Positions 36,532-46,105 of a stretch of 64,000 nt of DNA are shown here, piece after piece. The DNA comes from Streptomyces sp. NBC_01244 (lineage in GTDB: Bacteria; Actinomycetota; Actinomycetes; Streptomycetales; Streptomycetaceae). Every line of letters begins with the position of its first letter. The first letter of the stretch is position 1. Location: contig NZ_CP108488.1 of assembly GCF_035987325.1 (NCBI RefSeq), positions 8,556,001 to 8,620,000 on the forward strand, given 5' to 3'. The translations under genes were made by a program, and so were the position numbers. A model generated the notes under the pieces. It was not told where the DNA came from. It saw nothing but the letters and a program-made list of their open reading frames with translations, and ran no database searches.

Positions 36532-38711
36532 GCAACGTCATGCTGCGACGTCAGCTGCTCCGTATGGGGCGGGCCGCGGCCAAGGCTGCCGAAGCGGGTC
36601 GAATCCGCTTCTTCGCACTGGTGGCGGCCACGGCTGTCGCCACCCTGGCCGTGGCCGGATTCGTACTCGCTTCCGCCTCGTTCGACGGGCGCGCCGAGCG
36701 CAGCACGGCTCGCTGGGCGCACATCGTCGAGCCCGCGTCGGACAAGGAAGCGAAGCTCCTGTGGTTCCCCACGATCGCGTCAGCAGAAGACCGCCAGTAC
36801 GACGTGGTGTACCTCGAGCCACTGGTCGAAGACGCGCCGCTTCCACCGGGCCTTGCGCAGTGGCCCGAGCCGGGTGAGGTGATCGTCTCCCCAGCGCTGA
36901 AGAACGCCGGTCACGGCGAGGCGGACAAGTTCGGAGATGTCGCGGGCACGATCTCGGCCGAAGGGCTTGAAGCGCCGGGCGAATACTTCGCCTATGTGCG
37001 GCCCTCTGCCGCCCTGCTGGACGCCAAAGCCATGATTAAAGTATCCGGCTTCGGAGTCGAGCTGCAGGAGATGCCACCGGTGGGTGAGCACCTGTACAAC
37101 CTCAGTCCGGAGCAGTTCTTTTGGACTTATACGACGCTGGTGGGGCTGCCCGCCGCGCTCTTCGTGGTGATCGCCGCCAGGGTGGGAGCCGCCGCCCGGG
37201 ACAGGCGTACTGCCGTGCTGGCTGCCCTGGGCGCCTCGCCGGGCGCACGCCGCTGGTTCACAGTGGGCGAAGCGGCCCTGCCGGTGGCGTTCGGCACTCT
37301 TGTGGCTGCGGTGGCGATCGCACCGGTGCTGGTGGTCGATGTCCCGATGCCGCTCGTGGATTTTGTCCTCTTCGCCCCTGACGTACGCGCGGCCGCAGTA
37401 CAACTGGCAGCAGTCGTGACGGGTGTGCCGCTGGCGGTGCTGGCGGTCCTGCTGTTCTTGCAGCCCCCCTACAAGGCGGGCGGGTCGACCCGCCCGGTCT
37501 CCGGGAGACGGCGTCGGGAGTGGATGCTGTGGCTGTTCCCCGTGGCGCTCTTCGTCACTGTCCGCGGTAACGATCTGGCGCCGCTCGACCTGCGGCTGCC
37601 GGTCCTGGCGGCTGGATCGGTGGTCACTCTCGCGCTGCTGCCCGGCGTCGTCGGCGCCATCGTGGCTGCAGCCGGACCGGCCATGGCCAAGGTGGGAGCC
37701 GGCCGCGGAAGCGCTGGGCTGCTGGTTGCCGGACGCCGCTTGGCCGGCGGGAGCCGATCGGTGACACGGTTGGTTGCCGCTCTGGTCATCGCGATCGGTC
37801 TGGCCGCTCAAGGGCAGGTGGCCATCAGCATCTTCACCGAGATGAGCCAGAGGGCTGAAACGCTGGCGAATCAGCTGGGCACCAGTGTTCTTCAGGTTTC
37901 GCCGAGCGTACGGACGCCCCCGTCCGCCTCTCGTGTGGCAGCGTTCCAGCGACAGCTGGGCACCGACGTCAGCATGCTGACGATGTGGTCCCTGCCGGAC
38001 CAAGGAAGGATCGATGTAGTCGCCGAGTGCCCGGTGTGGCAGCGGCTCAACGTCGCATGCACCTCGGCTCCTGCAGAGATCCAGACCGTGCGGCACAGCG
38101 GCCTCGCGCGGACGATGGCTCTGCAACGCACGTCGGGCACGCGAATCTTCGCCCGCGCAGGACAGGCGGAGAAAACCATGCAAGGAGCCAGCGGGCCGAG
38201 GTATCTCGTACTGGCAAGCGACGGAGGGCAGCTCTCAACGGCGCGGATACACCGAGCAGCCAACGCCGAATTGGGGATGTCCACGCAGGTGGAGATCTTT
38301 GGCATGAATGGTATGGGCGTCGCCGGAGAAGCACTCGTGGCAGAACGGTGGCTGGCACTGTTGTCGTTGATCGGTGTGTCGGTGGTCGCGATCGTGGCCT
38401 GCCTAGGGGTAATGGCGCAATTCGTGCGGTCCGGAAGAGAACTGGGCCCCGTCTCGGTGCTCGCCGGCAACCAGCGGGTGTACTACTCGATCGCCGCATG
38501 GTCATTGCTGGGACCAGCCGTCATCGCGGTGGTGGCCGCGGTCCTCGTGTCGTGGTTCATCACATCCCCACTTCCGGCCAGCGGCGCGAACAGACTGGCA
38601 GCCCTGGCAACGGTGGGAGCCGCAGGATTGGTGTGCACGGTGGTGATGGCGTGGTGGGGAGCACGGGCGGCGGCTTCGGCGGCAGCTGCCTGGAGGCCAT
38701 CTGGCGAGTGA
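36528..38711 (+). CDS. FtsX-like ABC transporter permease
   Basis: 727-aa membrane protein: one N-terminal helix (~28-50), an extracytoplasmic stretch, a first FtsX-type helical bundle (~205-310 and 335-410), a large extracytoplasmic region (~430-600) and a C-terminal bundle (~612-720). The size and layout match integral membrane proteins associated with lactococcin-972-like bacteriocins as well as MacB-like permeases. Coupled to the ATPase by a 4-nt overlap. Probably membrane-bound immunity/export partner of the 123-aa protein; inference only. Confidence 0.82.
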   Translation: MSNVMLRRQLLRMGRAAAKAAEAGRIRFFALVAATAVATLAVAGFVLASASFDGRAERSTARWAHIVEPASDKEAKLLWFPTIASAEDRQYDVVYLEPLVEDAPLPPGLAQWPEPGEVIVSPALKNAGHGEADKFGDVAGTISAEGLEAPGEYFAYVRPSAALLDAKAMIKVSGFGVELQEMPPVGEHLYNLSPEQFFWTYTTLVGLPAALFVVIAARVGAAARDRRTAVLAALGASPGARRWFTVGEAALPVAFGTLVAAVAIAPVLVVDVPMPLVDFVLFAPDVRAAAVQLAAVVTGVPLAVLAVLLFLQPPYKAGGSTRPVSGRRRREWMLWLFPVALFVTVRGNDLAPLDLRLPVLAAGSVVTLALLPGVVGAIVAAAGPAMAKVGAGRGSAGLLVAGRRLAGGSRSVTRLVAALVIAIGLAAQGQVAISIFTEMSQRAETLANQLGTSVLQVSPSVRTPPSASRVAAFQRQLGTDVSMLTMWSLPDQGRIDVVAECPVWQRLNVACTSAPAEIQTVRHSGLARTMALQRTSGTRIFARAGQAEKTMQGASGPRYLVLASDGGQLSTARIHRAANAELGMSTQVEIFGMNGMGVAGEALVAERWLALLSLIGVSVVAIVACLGVMAQFVRSGRELGPVSVLAGNQRVYYSIAAWSLLGPAVIAVVAAVLVSWFITSPLPASGANRLAALATVGAAGLVCTVVMAWWGARAAASAAAAWRPSGE

Positions 38712-38804
38712 CCTCGGGCATTAGCCCGTCCGTGACCCGGGGTTGACCTGCAGGGCTGTCCATACACCGGCCCTGGCACCGCCCCAGAGACGTAGCCGGA
38801 GCCG

Positions 38805-38986
38805 ATACGGGACGTCGCCGCCCTCGTGACGGCATCCCTCTACGACGTGGTGCCCGAGGACGCCGAGGTCGAGCTCAAGGTCTGCCGCAACACCGAGATC
38901 CTGTCCGACTACGAGGACATCGCCTGAGGTCCCGCCCCCAGCCGCCGGCGGCCAGCCCCAGGGAGCTCCTCCGGCATCGGCGCCGA
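38805..38986. repeat. Direct repeat, right copy
   Basis: ~182 bp matching 34478-34660. The encoded segment PIRDVAALVTASLYDVV...SDYEDIA ends at a TGA at 38925. The remainder of 38712-39178 shows no other supportable gene. Confidence 0.75.
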
Positions 38987-39178
38987 GGACGGGACCTCCT
39001 CGGCGGCCCGCTCCGCAGCCGTACGGCCACGGGGACCACGCACCGCCTGGTCGTCGTCGAGGCGGGCGGCGTCGCGTGGTGCTCACCGCCGAAGTGTCGC
39101 AGCAGGGGTGACGGGTCGTCCGACGCAGGGTGTGCATCAACCGATCCGTTCCTGAACGGCGCAGCACCGACGCTGATG

Positions 39179-39300
39179 TGTCGGCAAACGACTGTCTGTC
39201 GACACTCAGGCCTGTAGTCATAAACCCGCAGGTGAGCGCTGTCGACAACTTGCGTCGGAAATCAACGTCGGTGAACGGTCAGGCCGATAGATTCCGACAC
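39179..39300. promoter_or_regulatory. Candidate resolvase (res) site
   Basis: TGTCGGCAAACG-actg-TCTGTCGACA (39179-39204) is a spaced inverted repeat. Further arms TGTCGACAACTT (39240) and TTCCGACA (39292, inverted) follow, ending at the recombinase ATG. Arms of this size repeated before a serine recombinase gene are typical of Tn3-type res. Confidence 0.5.
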
Positions 39301-39909
39301 ATGCTCATCGGCTACGCGCGGGTCTCGACCGCCGACCAGAACCCCGAGCATCAGATCGATGCCCTGCTGCGGGCTGGTGTCGACCGCGACCACATCCACG
39401 TCGACAAGGCCAGCGGCGCGAAGGCGTCCCGCCCGAAGCTCGACCTCGTCATTCAGCTGCTGCGCGAGGGCGACACGTTGAAGGTCACCCGGTTAGACCG
39501 GCTCTCGCGCTCCGTGCTGCACCTGGTGACCCTCGGCGCCGAACTGCGCGAGCGCGGGATCGGACTTCACGTCATCGAGCAGGGCATTGACACCTCCACG
39601 ATGGAGGGCCGGGCGATGTTCGGGATGCTGTCGGTGCTTGCCGAGCTTCAGCGCGAGCTGATCGTGGCGAACACCAACGATGGACTCGCCTCCGCCCGCG
39701 CCCGCGCCCGCGGCCGGGTCGGCGGGCGTCGGCCGAAGCTGACCGAGGACCAGGCTGAGCTCGCCCAGCAGCTCTATGACGCCCGGGAGAAGACCGTTCA
39801 ACAGATCGCCGACATGTTCAACGTGCCCCGTTCCACGGTGTACGGGCACCTCGACAAGGCCAAGACCGTTCCCCGCCAACCGAAGAGGACGACGCCCGGC
39901 AAGGGCTGA
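39301..39909 (+). CDS. Serine recombinase, Tn3 resolvase type
   Basis: 202-aa small serine recombinase. Starts LIGYARVSTADQNPEHQID with the catalytic Ser at residue 9; the LKVTRLDRLSRSVLHL and STMEGRAMFGMLSVLAELQRE blocks follow, and the C-terminal HTH reads TVQQIADMFNVPRSTVYGHL. ATG 39301 chosen because the conserved domain begins there; the longer 39130 reading is unconserved and runs through the res-like repeats. Likely resolvase of the Tn3-like element whose transposase relic lies at the left end. Confidence 0.9.
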   Translation: MLIGYARVSTADQNPEHQIDALLRAGVDRDHIHVDKASGAKASRPKLDLVIQLLREGDTLKVTRLDRLSRSVLHLVTLGAELRERGIGLHVIEQGIDTSTMEGRAMFGMLSVLAELQRELIVANTNDGLASARARARGRVGGRRPKLTEDQAELAQQLYDAREKTVQQIADMFNVPRSTVYGHLDKAKTVPRQPKRTTPGKG

Positions 39910-40136
39910 TCGCATCCGGCGGGCATATGTTCCCATCGGCGGAGCCGGGGCCGTCCGGCTAGGATTGGCCTCCCAGCCGCTCCGTTGCGGCGGCTGCGGC
40001 CCAGTCGAACGGCCCGTGACCGTGCGGCGATAACGGCCCGAAGGTGCCCCGCATCAACAAGGCGACCCCCACCAACGCGCTTCCCTGAACAGGCGCGCAG
40101 GGTCACGGGACCGGTGCGTCGGAAGCTGGGACAGCC

Positions 40137-40658
40137 GTGGTGAAGCATCACGCTCGGAAGAACGAAGCCCGTCGGCGACGCGAGACGACCAGTGAGGGCC
40201 ACCAGGCCGCCGTAAGAGCCCTCGCGAAGTCCGCCTCAGAACAGCAGCCGAAGATGTATGTCTTCGACATCCCCGCACCAGACCTGGGCGAGAGCGAGCC
40301 GTGCCCCGTGTGCGGCGGTCGCGGAAGCAAGCCGGGTGAGCAGGCGATGGTGCCCGCCGAACGGCTTGACCGTCCCGTCCTCCTGGACATCGTGTGCGGA
40401 CTCTGCCGGGGCTGCGGTCGCGCAGAACACGACAACTGCACCGCCGGAGTCCACGCCGGCGAACCCTTCCTCGCGGGAGACCGCTGGGCACACTCCTGCC
40501 AGTCGTGCGGAGGCCGCCGCTTTCGATACGTCGACTCCTCCGACGAGGATGTCTTCGGCAACACCGTCGCGGTCTACCTGCGACAGCCATGCCGGTGTGC
40601 GAAGGAGTTGATGCGCGAGACGACGCTGAACGTCGCGCCCACCGCTCCGTCGAACTGA
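40137..40658 (+). CDS. Hypothetical protein with zinc-ribbon-like cysteines
   Basis: 173-aa hydrophilic protein with a basic N terminus (VKHHARKNEARRRR) and three or four Cys pairs: EPCPVCGGRG, CGLCRGCG, HSCQSCGGRRF, QPCRCAKE. They probably fold as one or two zinc ribbons. No membrane segment. GTG 40137 or 40140 with GGAAG upstream. I do not recognise a family. It lies alone between the recombinase and a strong terminator. Confidence 0.6.
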   Translation: MVKHHARKNEARRRRETTSEGHQAAVRALAKSASEQQPKMYVFDIPAPDLGESEPCPVCGGRGSKPGEQAMVPAERLDRPVLLDIVCGLCRGCGRAEHDNCTAGVHAGEPFLAGDRWAHSCQSCGGRRFRYVDSSDEDVFGNTVAVYLRQPCRCAKELMRETTLNVAPTAPSN

Positions 40659-40684
40659 CCGATTGCGATGAAGATCGCGTAGGC

Positions 40685-40730
40685 CGGGAACCCGGTGGCC
40701 CCGAGAAGATCTCGGGCCACCGGGTTCCCG
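40685..40730. terminator. Terminator hairpin
   Basis: CGGGAACCCGGTGGC pairs perfectly with GCCACCGGGTTCCCG, extended inside by CCGAGA/TCTCGG. It follows the zinc-ribbon protein gene; the rest of 40731-40972 has no gene. Confidence 0.85.
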
Positions 40731-40972
40731 CCGTTTGGAGCCGAACCTACTGGCGGGTTACTTGCTCCCTGGCGTCCGCGCTAGGACTACAGGGCCAGGA
40801 AGAGCATCGTCACGAAGTCCTGAAGCTACCAACGGGTTACTTGTCACCTGGTTCGCCGCTCGTTAACGGCACCCCAGGTCGGGCGGGATACGGGCCGACC
40901 CAGAGAACTGGCTCTTGAGTCGTACTCGAAAGTGAGTCGCATGTAACTGCGTTCGGCGAATACCCTCATCCA

Positions 40973-41657
40973 GTGACAACGAGCACCGACGAACAGCAAT
41001 ACCTTCGGGCGATCTTGACGCAGCTGGAGCAGACGAAGCCGTATGAGGCTCTGACCTCCACGGCCTCGTCTGCCTGGAACGTGCAGCCGGGCAGCGCCCT
41101 GGCCGGCGACGACGCCAAGAGCCTACGCTCAGGCAACTCTGTTGCGCGGGGCGTTCGAGAACAGCGCTCGCGCGGTCTGGCTTCTGGCGCCGGGCAAGCG
41201 ATTGACGCGCATTCAGCGCCGACTGGCGGTGCAGGCAGACAACAACACGTACTCGGACCGCATGCACCAGCTGCTCGGAACACCCCCGACGCGCACCACG
41301 GTCGACCGCGCGAAGGAGATCACGGATCTGGCTGTCGCTGCCGGGATCCCGCAGAGCGACGTGAAGAGGGAATTGTCCTTCGGCTACAAAAAGATGGTCC
41401 GCACTGCTGGCGAGCATCTCCCTGGCGTGGGGGCGGACGAGGCCGAGGCCGTCTGGAGCGCATGCAGCGCGCTCGCGCATGGAGATGTCCATAGCATGGG
41501 TTTCCTTGAGCGTGAGATAGTCGCCCAGGTAGGAAACGTCGCACTCACCAAGCTCTCGACCGACTCCAAGATCATGGTCTGGGTCACGACACGCGCAGTG
41601 CAGATGGCCGCGTACGGCTTCCAGCTCTACAAGGAGCGCACGACCGCCCCCTGGTAG
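40973..41657 (+). pseudogene. Hypothetical protein gene with a +1 frameshift
   Basis: GTG 40973 opens TTSTDEQQYLRAILTQLEQT; near 41126 one extra base shifts the frame, after which YAQATLLRGAFENSARAVWL continues to a stop at 41657. Removing one base gives 684 nt, 227 aa, consistent with one original gene. Helical, soluble, no known motif. It is the last gene before the Tn554-like module. Confidence 0.6.
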
Positions 41658-41775
41658 TGCTCCCGGCAGAGCTGGCTGTCCGCGTAACCTGTGATCAAGC
41701 GTTGTCTGACCAGGAAGCGGTCGGTGGCTCTGCGTAGAAACAGGTAGACCTCGACTATGTTGCGCTAACGGCTGG

Positions 41776-42327
41776 TCATGAGGTTCTCCCGGGTTCCTGG
41801 TTGATGGCCTTGGTCAGTTCGCGGTTCGCGGCCCGCGCCGCAGTCAACTCCTCTTCCTTTTCCCCTAGTTGCAGGCGCAGGTTGAGGTTCTGCTGCTCGA
41901 GCTCGGTGATACGGACCTGCAGCCTGTCGATGTCCGTGGGCGGTCCAATGCCGGTGCTGCGCCAGACCTGCTCGCCCAAGGCTTCGGACAGGCGCTGTTC
42001 GAGTCGCCGGACCTGTTCAGACAACCGGGTGCATCGCGCGTTTGCGGTCAGGAGGTCTGCGTGCAACGACGCTCGGCTGACCGTCGGGCCCTTGCCCGTG
42101 CCCGGAGGTGGTTCGGTGGCCAACACATGGACGTGGGCGAGCAGGTCGGGGTGCCGGTAGAGGAACGTCCGGTCGACTCTGGCGCTGCGCGCGACGGCGG
42201 AGACAGAGACGGTGCCGCCATTGCGTGAGAGCTCATCTAGGACGTTGAGGACTCGCTGGCGGCGTCGCGCGGAGTCGGCTCGGCGGCCTTCAATGAGGCG
42301 CTCGCCTGCGCTCGGGCCGGGCGTCAC
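41776..42327 (-). CDS. tnpC: Tn554-like accessory protein TnpC (DUF6262 type)
   Basis: 183-aa protein: N-terminal HTH-like region (VSVSAVARSARVDRTFLYRH) and a C-terminal coiled coil (RITELEQQNLNLRLQLGEKE). This is the usual third protein of Tn554-type transposons that use two tyrosine recombinases; it aids orientation or frequency of transposition. GTG 42327 overlaps the restored end of tnpB (GTGA). Confidence 0.8.
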   Translation of the reverse strand: MTPGPSAGERLIEGRRADSARRRQRVLNVLDELSRNGGTVSVSAVARSARVDRTFLYRHPDLLAHVHVLATEPPPGTGKGPTVSRASLHADLLTANARCTRLSEQVRRLEQRLSEALGEQVWRSTGIGPPTDIDRLQVRITELEQQNLNLRLQLGEKEEELTAARAANRELTKAINQEPGRTS

Positions 42328-44794
42328 GATGGACGCTCCGGGCGGACGTCGGGCAAGGGTTGCCGGATCTTGGGCATACCGAGAAAGCCCTGCCGGGTCT
42401 TGCGGACCGCGGCGACGGCCTCATCGATCTCGCCTCGCTCCTGTTCGGTTAGTGAGCCCAGATCCTCGGTGACTCGGCGGATGAGGCGCCGACCCGGTCG
42501 ATTTCCTCGTCCGAGGGCATTGCCTCGCGCTTGGCCCACTCGTCCGCGCTGATCATGGCGCTCAGCCGTTCGCGGCTCCGTAGCAAGTCGTCCAGGTGGC
42601 CGCGGAGTTCAGGAAGGTAGGAGACATCCGTGCTGAAGTGGTCACAGCCCAGGCAGCGGAACCTAAGTGGACACTGGCCGCCGCCGGCGGAGACGTTGGT
42701 CGGTTCGGAACAGCGACCGAAGGCCACCGCAACCTCGCCCACGGAGCGTCGATTGCGCTCGGTATCGAGGAGGGTTCTGGCCTGCTGCCAGGTGCGGTTT
42801 CCATGACGATCGAACTGCAGCCGGGTGACCTTGTCGACCGCCTGGCGCAGCCGCTTCTCCTTGACACGGTAGTAGCCCCGGGTGGCTTCCAACGTGTCAT
42901 GATCAAGGAGCTTGGACAGGACGTCGACCGGAACTCCGGCGTCGGCGTGCCGCTGTGCGTAGGTGTGCCGGAAGGCGTAGGGGAAGATCTTCGCCTTGTC
43001 GAAGACGGTGTCGTTCTCCAGCGCTATATCGGGGAGCGCATCGACCCAGATCCGAGTGTTCTGGCTCAGCGTGCCCTCGTTGATCGCTTTGACACCGCGA
43101 GGATTGCGGATGGGCGACGGTAGCAGCTTCAGCTCGCGCGCGGGGGTGTTGGGGAACCGGGAGCGCACAGCCTGTTGCTGCGTACGGATGAGTTCGGCAG
43201 TGGACTCGTGCAGGGGGAGCTCACGTCGAGGACGGTTCTTCTTGCTGTTGTTGTAGATCAGTACGGGCTTGCCTTCGCCGTCCTGGTCAAGGCAGTCGAA
43301 GGGAAGCTCGCATACCTCGTCCGGTCGCCGACCGGTGTCGATAAGCAGCTCGATGCCGACTCTCACCTCCGGCTCGGATCGCTCCTCGATGCCGTGGAGT
43401 TTGGTGCAGAGCAGCCGCATGACCTCTGCGGGTAGATCCTGCCCGGCTTCGTCCGGTTCGGGTTTGGCGGGCAGGTCGCCTCGGAGCATTGAGAAGTGGT
43501 CAGGCAGCCCGTGCATCGGTTCGCCCGTCCGGGTCAGCCCCAGGCTGCGCATGCGCTTGATGATGGCGCCCGTCGCGTAGATGATGCCGCGGCGGTTGTA
43601 CGCGCTGATCCGACCGGTGGCATGCAGGTGGGACATCCGGTTCAGGAAGTTCTCTATGTCCTGGCGGCCGAGCTCTTCGGGATCGTCACCGCGATCGGTG
43701 CGGGCACGCAGGCTTTGGGAGAGCATGCCGAGATCGTTCACCTTCTTGCGCAAGTGGGCTCCGGCCTGTTCCCCTCGGACCTGCGGCGCGGTGTGCCGGG
43801 CCCAGCGTTTGGCGGTTTCCCTGAGCCATTGCTGTGAGATGCCGCTGAAGTCAATGGTGCCGGTGTGTCCGAAAACGGTCAGGTCCCAGCAGTCCTTTGG
43901 GTACTCGGTCTCGGGCGTCAGCCGAGCCCGCCTGACCGATGTGATGATCGTCGTCAGCGGGCCGCGGGTGAGTCGGTCGATTCCGCTGGCCACGGCTTGG
44001 AGAGGGTTGATGCCCTCCAGGGAAGAGACCTGCTGGCGGCGCAGCCAGGCGGTGAGATTACGCAGCCGGTGATGCGTGGTCTGGGCGCCGTCGGCGCACC
44101 GTTGCTGGATGCCGTAGACCAGCTGGGCCACGACCAGCTCGGGGAGCCCGCGGAAGCTGACCTCGGCACCCTCGGGGATGGGTGTCTGGGTGGCCTTCCA
44201 CAGGTCGATATCCAGATCCGGATTCGCACGTCGGTCGTCAACCAAGCGGCAGTTGTGCGCGTGGCACACCAAGGACTTCAAGACGCCGGATTGGCGGGTG
44301 CAGGACGCAACTGAGCACGGCCCGAGACTGGGCAGCGGCACCAGGTCCGTGCGAGCGAGGAATCCATCGAGAGAGCACTTGAGCACCATGCTCTGTTGGT
44401 AGTAATGCGACGAGCACAACGAGCGTGGCGCGTCGATCCACGGCCGCTCGCACCGGGCCACCAAGCAGTTCTGCACGAAGCGGCGACGCCGAGAGTCCGG
44501 CCGAGGCAGCATGGCGAAGTCGACGTCGCTAATGCCTGATTCGCTTTGGCGACGAGCGCAGGACGAGCAGTACATCCCACGTGACAAGACCACCACCTCG
44601 CAGCCCACAACCTTGCAGGATGACCAGCCCAGTAATGGATGCTCGGACGGAGGCCTGAGGATTCTCAGGTTCCGATCGAAGCCGATCTCCGCCGGGAAAT
44701 CGGGCCTGACCAAGCTCCAGAACCACTCCGCAAGATCCTCAGCCGGCACGGCGGCCATCGCTGGTGCGACACGGGACGCGATGCTGCTGGTCAC
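42324..44794 (-). pseudogene. tnpB: Tn554-like tyrosine recombinase TnpB, frameshifted near the C terminus
   Basis: Long tyrosine recombinase with catalytic blocks IDTGRRPDEVCELPFDCL, PYAFRHTYAQRHADAG and LLDHDTLEATRGYYRV, plus Cys-rich segments at both ends. GTG 44794 overlaps the tnpA stop. As sequenced the frame stops at 42449, but the other frame continues RRLIRRVTEDLGSLTEQERG...LPDVRPERPS to 42324 and then overlaps tnpC. One missing base near 42503 restores 824 codons. The catalytic domain is untouched, so some activity may remain; sequencing error is possible. Confidence 0.82.
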
Positions 44795-45972
44795 CGCGCG
44801 CCTCCCCAATCGCCAAGCGGCGAGGGAACTCGCTCTACAGCCTCGCGGATCCGGTGCTGAGCCGGATGCAGATACGGCTCACTGCTGGAGAGTTGGGAGT
44901 GGCCCAACAGCTTCGCGATCTCATCCACGGTGCCGCCGCTGTCGCCCACATTGCTGGCGAAGCCGTGCCGGAGCATGTGAGCGGTCACTGAGCGGTCGAC
45001 CCTGCCACGTTGGCCCAACCGCTCGATCAGCTCGGTCACAGCGTCCGGGGGCATCGGGGCACCGAGCTGACCTCGCAGCAGGTTGATCAGGACGAAATCG
45101 CTGTGCTCCCCATGCGGAAACGAAAGTCGCTCCAGCACGTACTGGTCGTACGCCTGCACTACCAGCCAGTCGGCGGGAACCCACCGCCCGCGCACCGACT
45201 TCGCCCAGGCCCCGTTGGTGTTGGCCCTGCGGACAACATGGACGTGGGAGCCTCTCACCTTGCACCCGAGTGGCGAGGAATCTGGCATGAAATGCATGTC
45301 CTCGCGGCGCAGCCCTGCCGCCTCGCCGCGGCGTAGGCCAGCACGAGCGAGCAGCAACACGATGAACCGGTCGCGCGAGAGACGGCAAGCCTTCAGCAGA
45401 GCAAGGACCTCCTCATCGGCCGCACGGTCCCGACGCGCTCGGGGCACGCTCACGCGGTGCTGGGCTCGCAGGCGATAGGCCATCCGTTCGCGCTCGCTCT
45501 TGGCTTCCAAGGGCAGATCACGTTCATCTCCCAGCTCATAGAGCTGAGCAAGCACCGAGGAAGGTGCGCTGCCAGTGTTCACAGAGTGACGAAGGAAGGT
45601 CCGCACGCCGACCAGGACGTTCTCAATCCTGGCGCCACCGCGCTGCGGTTTCATGCCAGGCCCGGTCATCACCATCGCGGAGCCGATGGTTGGCGCCACG
45701 ACGCCTGTCAGCTCCACAGGGGCATAGCGAAGCCAGGTCATGAACAGGGATAGGTCCGCAGCAGCAGTTGTCCATGCCCGTCCCGTACGCGCACACCACC
45801 GGAGATACAGAGCTACCGCGCCGGCGTACGTCTTCGTGGTCAGCTCAGCCTGTGCCCGCCCGAACCGGACGTGCCGCAGGAACGCATCCGCCTCCGGAAC
45901 AACCGCCATCTGCTCGTTCAGCACCGTCCAGTACCGCTCGCCGGACGGCAACGTCACGGGGAACGCCTTCAC
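44791..45972 (-). CDS. tnpA: Tn554-like tyrosine recombinase TnpA
   Basis: 393-aa tyrosine recombinase: N-terminal SAM-like DNA-binding domain (~40-150) and catalytic domain with ARAGLRRGEAAGL (Arg), TAHMLRHGFASN (HxxR) and LLGHSQLSSSEPYLHP (His, Tyr). Start GTG 45972 (KAFPVTLPSGERYWTVL), preceded by GGAGGA; GTG 45990 is less likely. First gene of the tnpABC operon, ~130 bp from the right edge of the island. Such elements integrate without terminal inverted repeats. Confidence 0.9.
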   Translation of the reverse strand: MKAFPVTLPSGERYWTVLNEQMAVVPEADAFLRHVRFGRAQAELTTKTYAGAVALYLRWCARTGRAWTTAAADLSLFMTWLRYAPVELTGVVAPTIGSAMVMTGPGMKPQRGGARIENVLVGVRTFLRHSVNTGSAPSSVLAQLYELGDERDLPLEAKSERERMAYRLRAQHRVSVPRARRDRAADEEVLALLKACRLSRDRFIVLLLARAGLRRGEAAGLRREDMHFMPDSSPLGCKVRGSHVHVVRRANTNGAWAKSVRGRWVPADWLVVQAYDQYVLERLSFPHGEHSDFVLINLLRGQLGAPMPPDAVTELIERLGQRGRVDRSVTAHMLRHGFASNVGDSGGTVDEIAKLLGHSQLSSSEPYLHPAQHRIREAVERVPSPLGDWGGAR

Positions 45973-46100
45973 TCGTGGTCCTCCGCTCACTTGTGTGCAA
46001 CATGCCGCGACGACCGCATCAGCCCCTGAGATGCGGGTTCGGGCAGCACATCACCCGTAGGAGATGCCACAAGGTGCTACACCTAACGAGCCCTGGAGAA

Positions 46101-46105
46101 ACCAG
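46101..46105. repeat. Right flanking direct repeat ACCAG
   Basis: Partner of 33434-33438; marks the right edge of the island. Confidence 0.6.

Larger units (their letters stand above)
33439..46100. mobile_element. 12.66-kb composite mobile island inserted in a NUDIX gene
   Basis: Bounded by ACCAG repeats, with imperfect terminal inverted repeats TTTCTCTGGGTTCG (left) and TTTCTCCAGGGCTCG (right, minus strand). Contents: Tn3 transposase C-terminal relic, coiled-coil ORF, secreted protein plus ABC transporter between 180-bp direct repeats, serine recombinase with candidate res site, two hypothetical genes and a Tn554-like tnpABC module. Excision of exactly this segment restores the NUDIX frame. 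Whether it came in one step or as nested insertions is not resolved. Confidence 0.75.

Noticed and set aside
46101..46105. Attachment-site (att) duplication of an integrative element
   Set aside because: Only 4-5 bp are duplicated and no tRNA or longer core is present; a transposon target duplication fits better.
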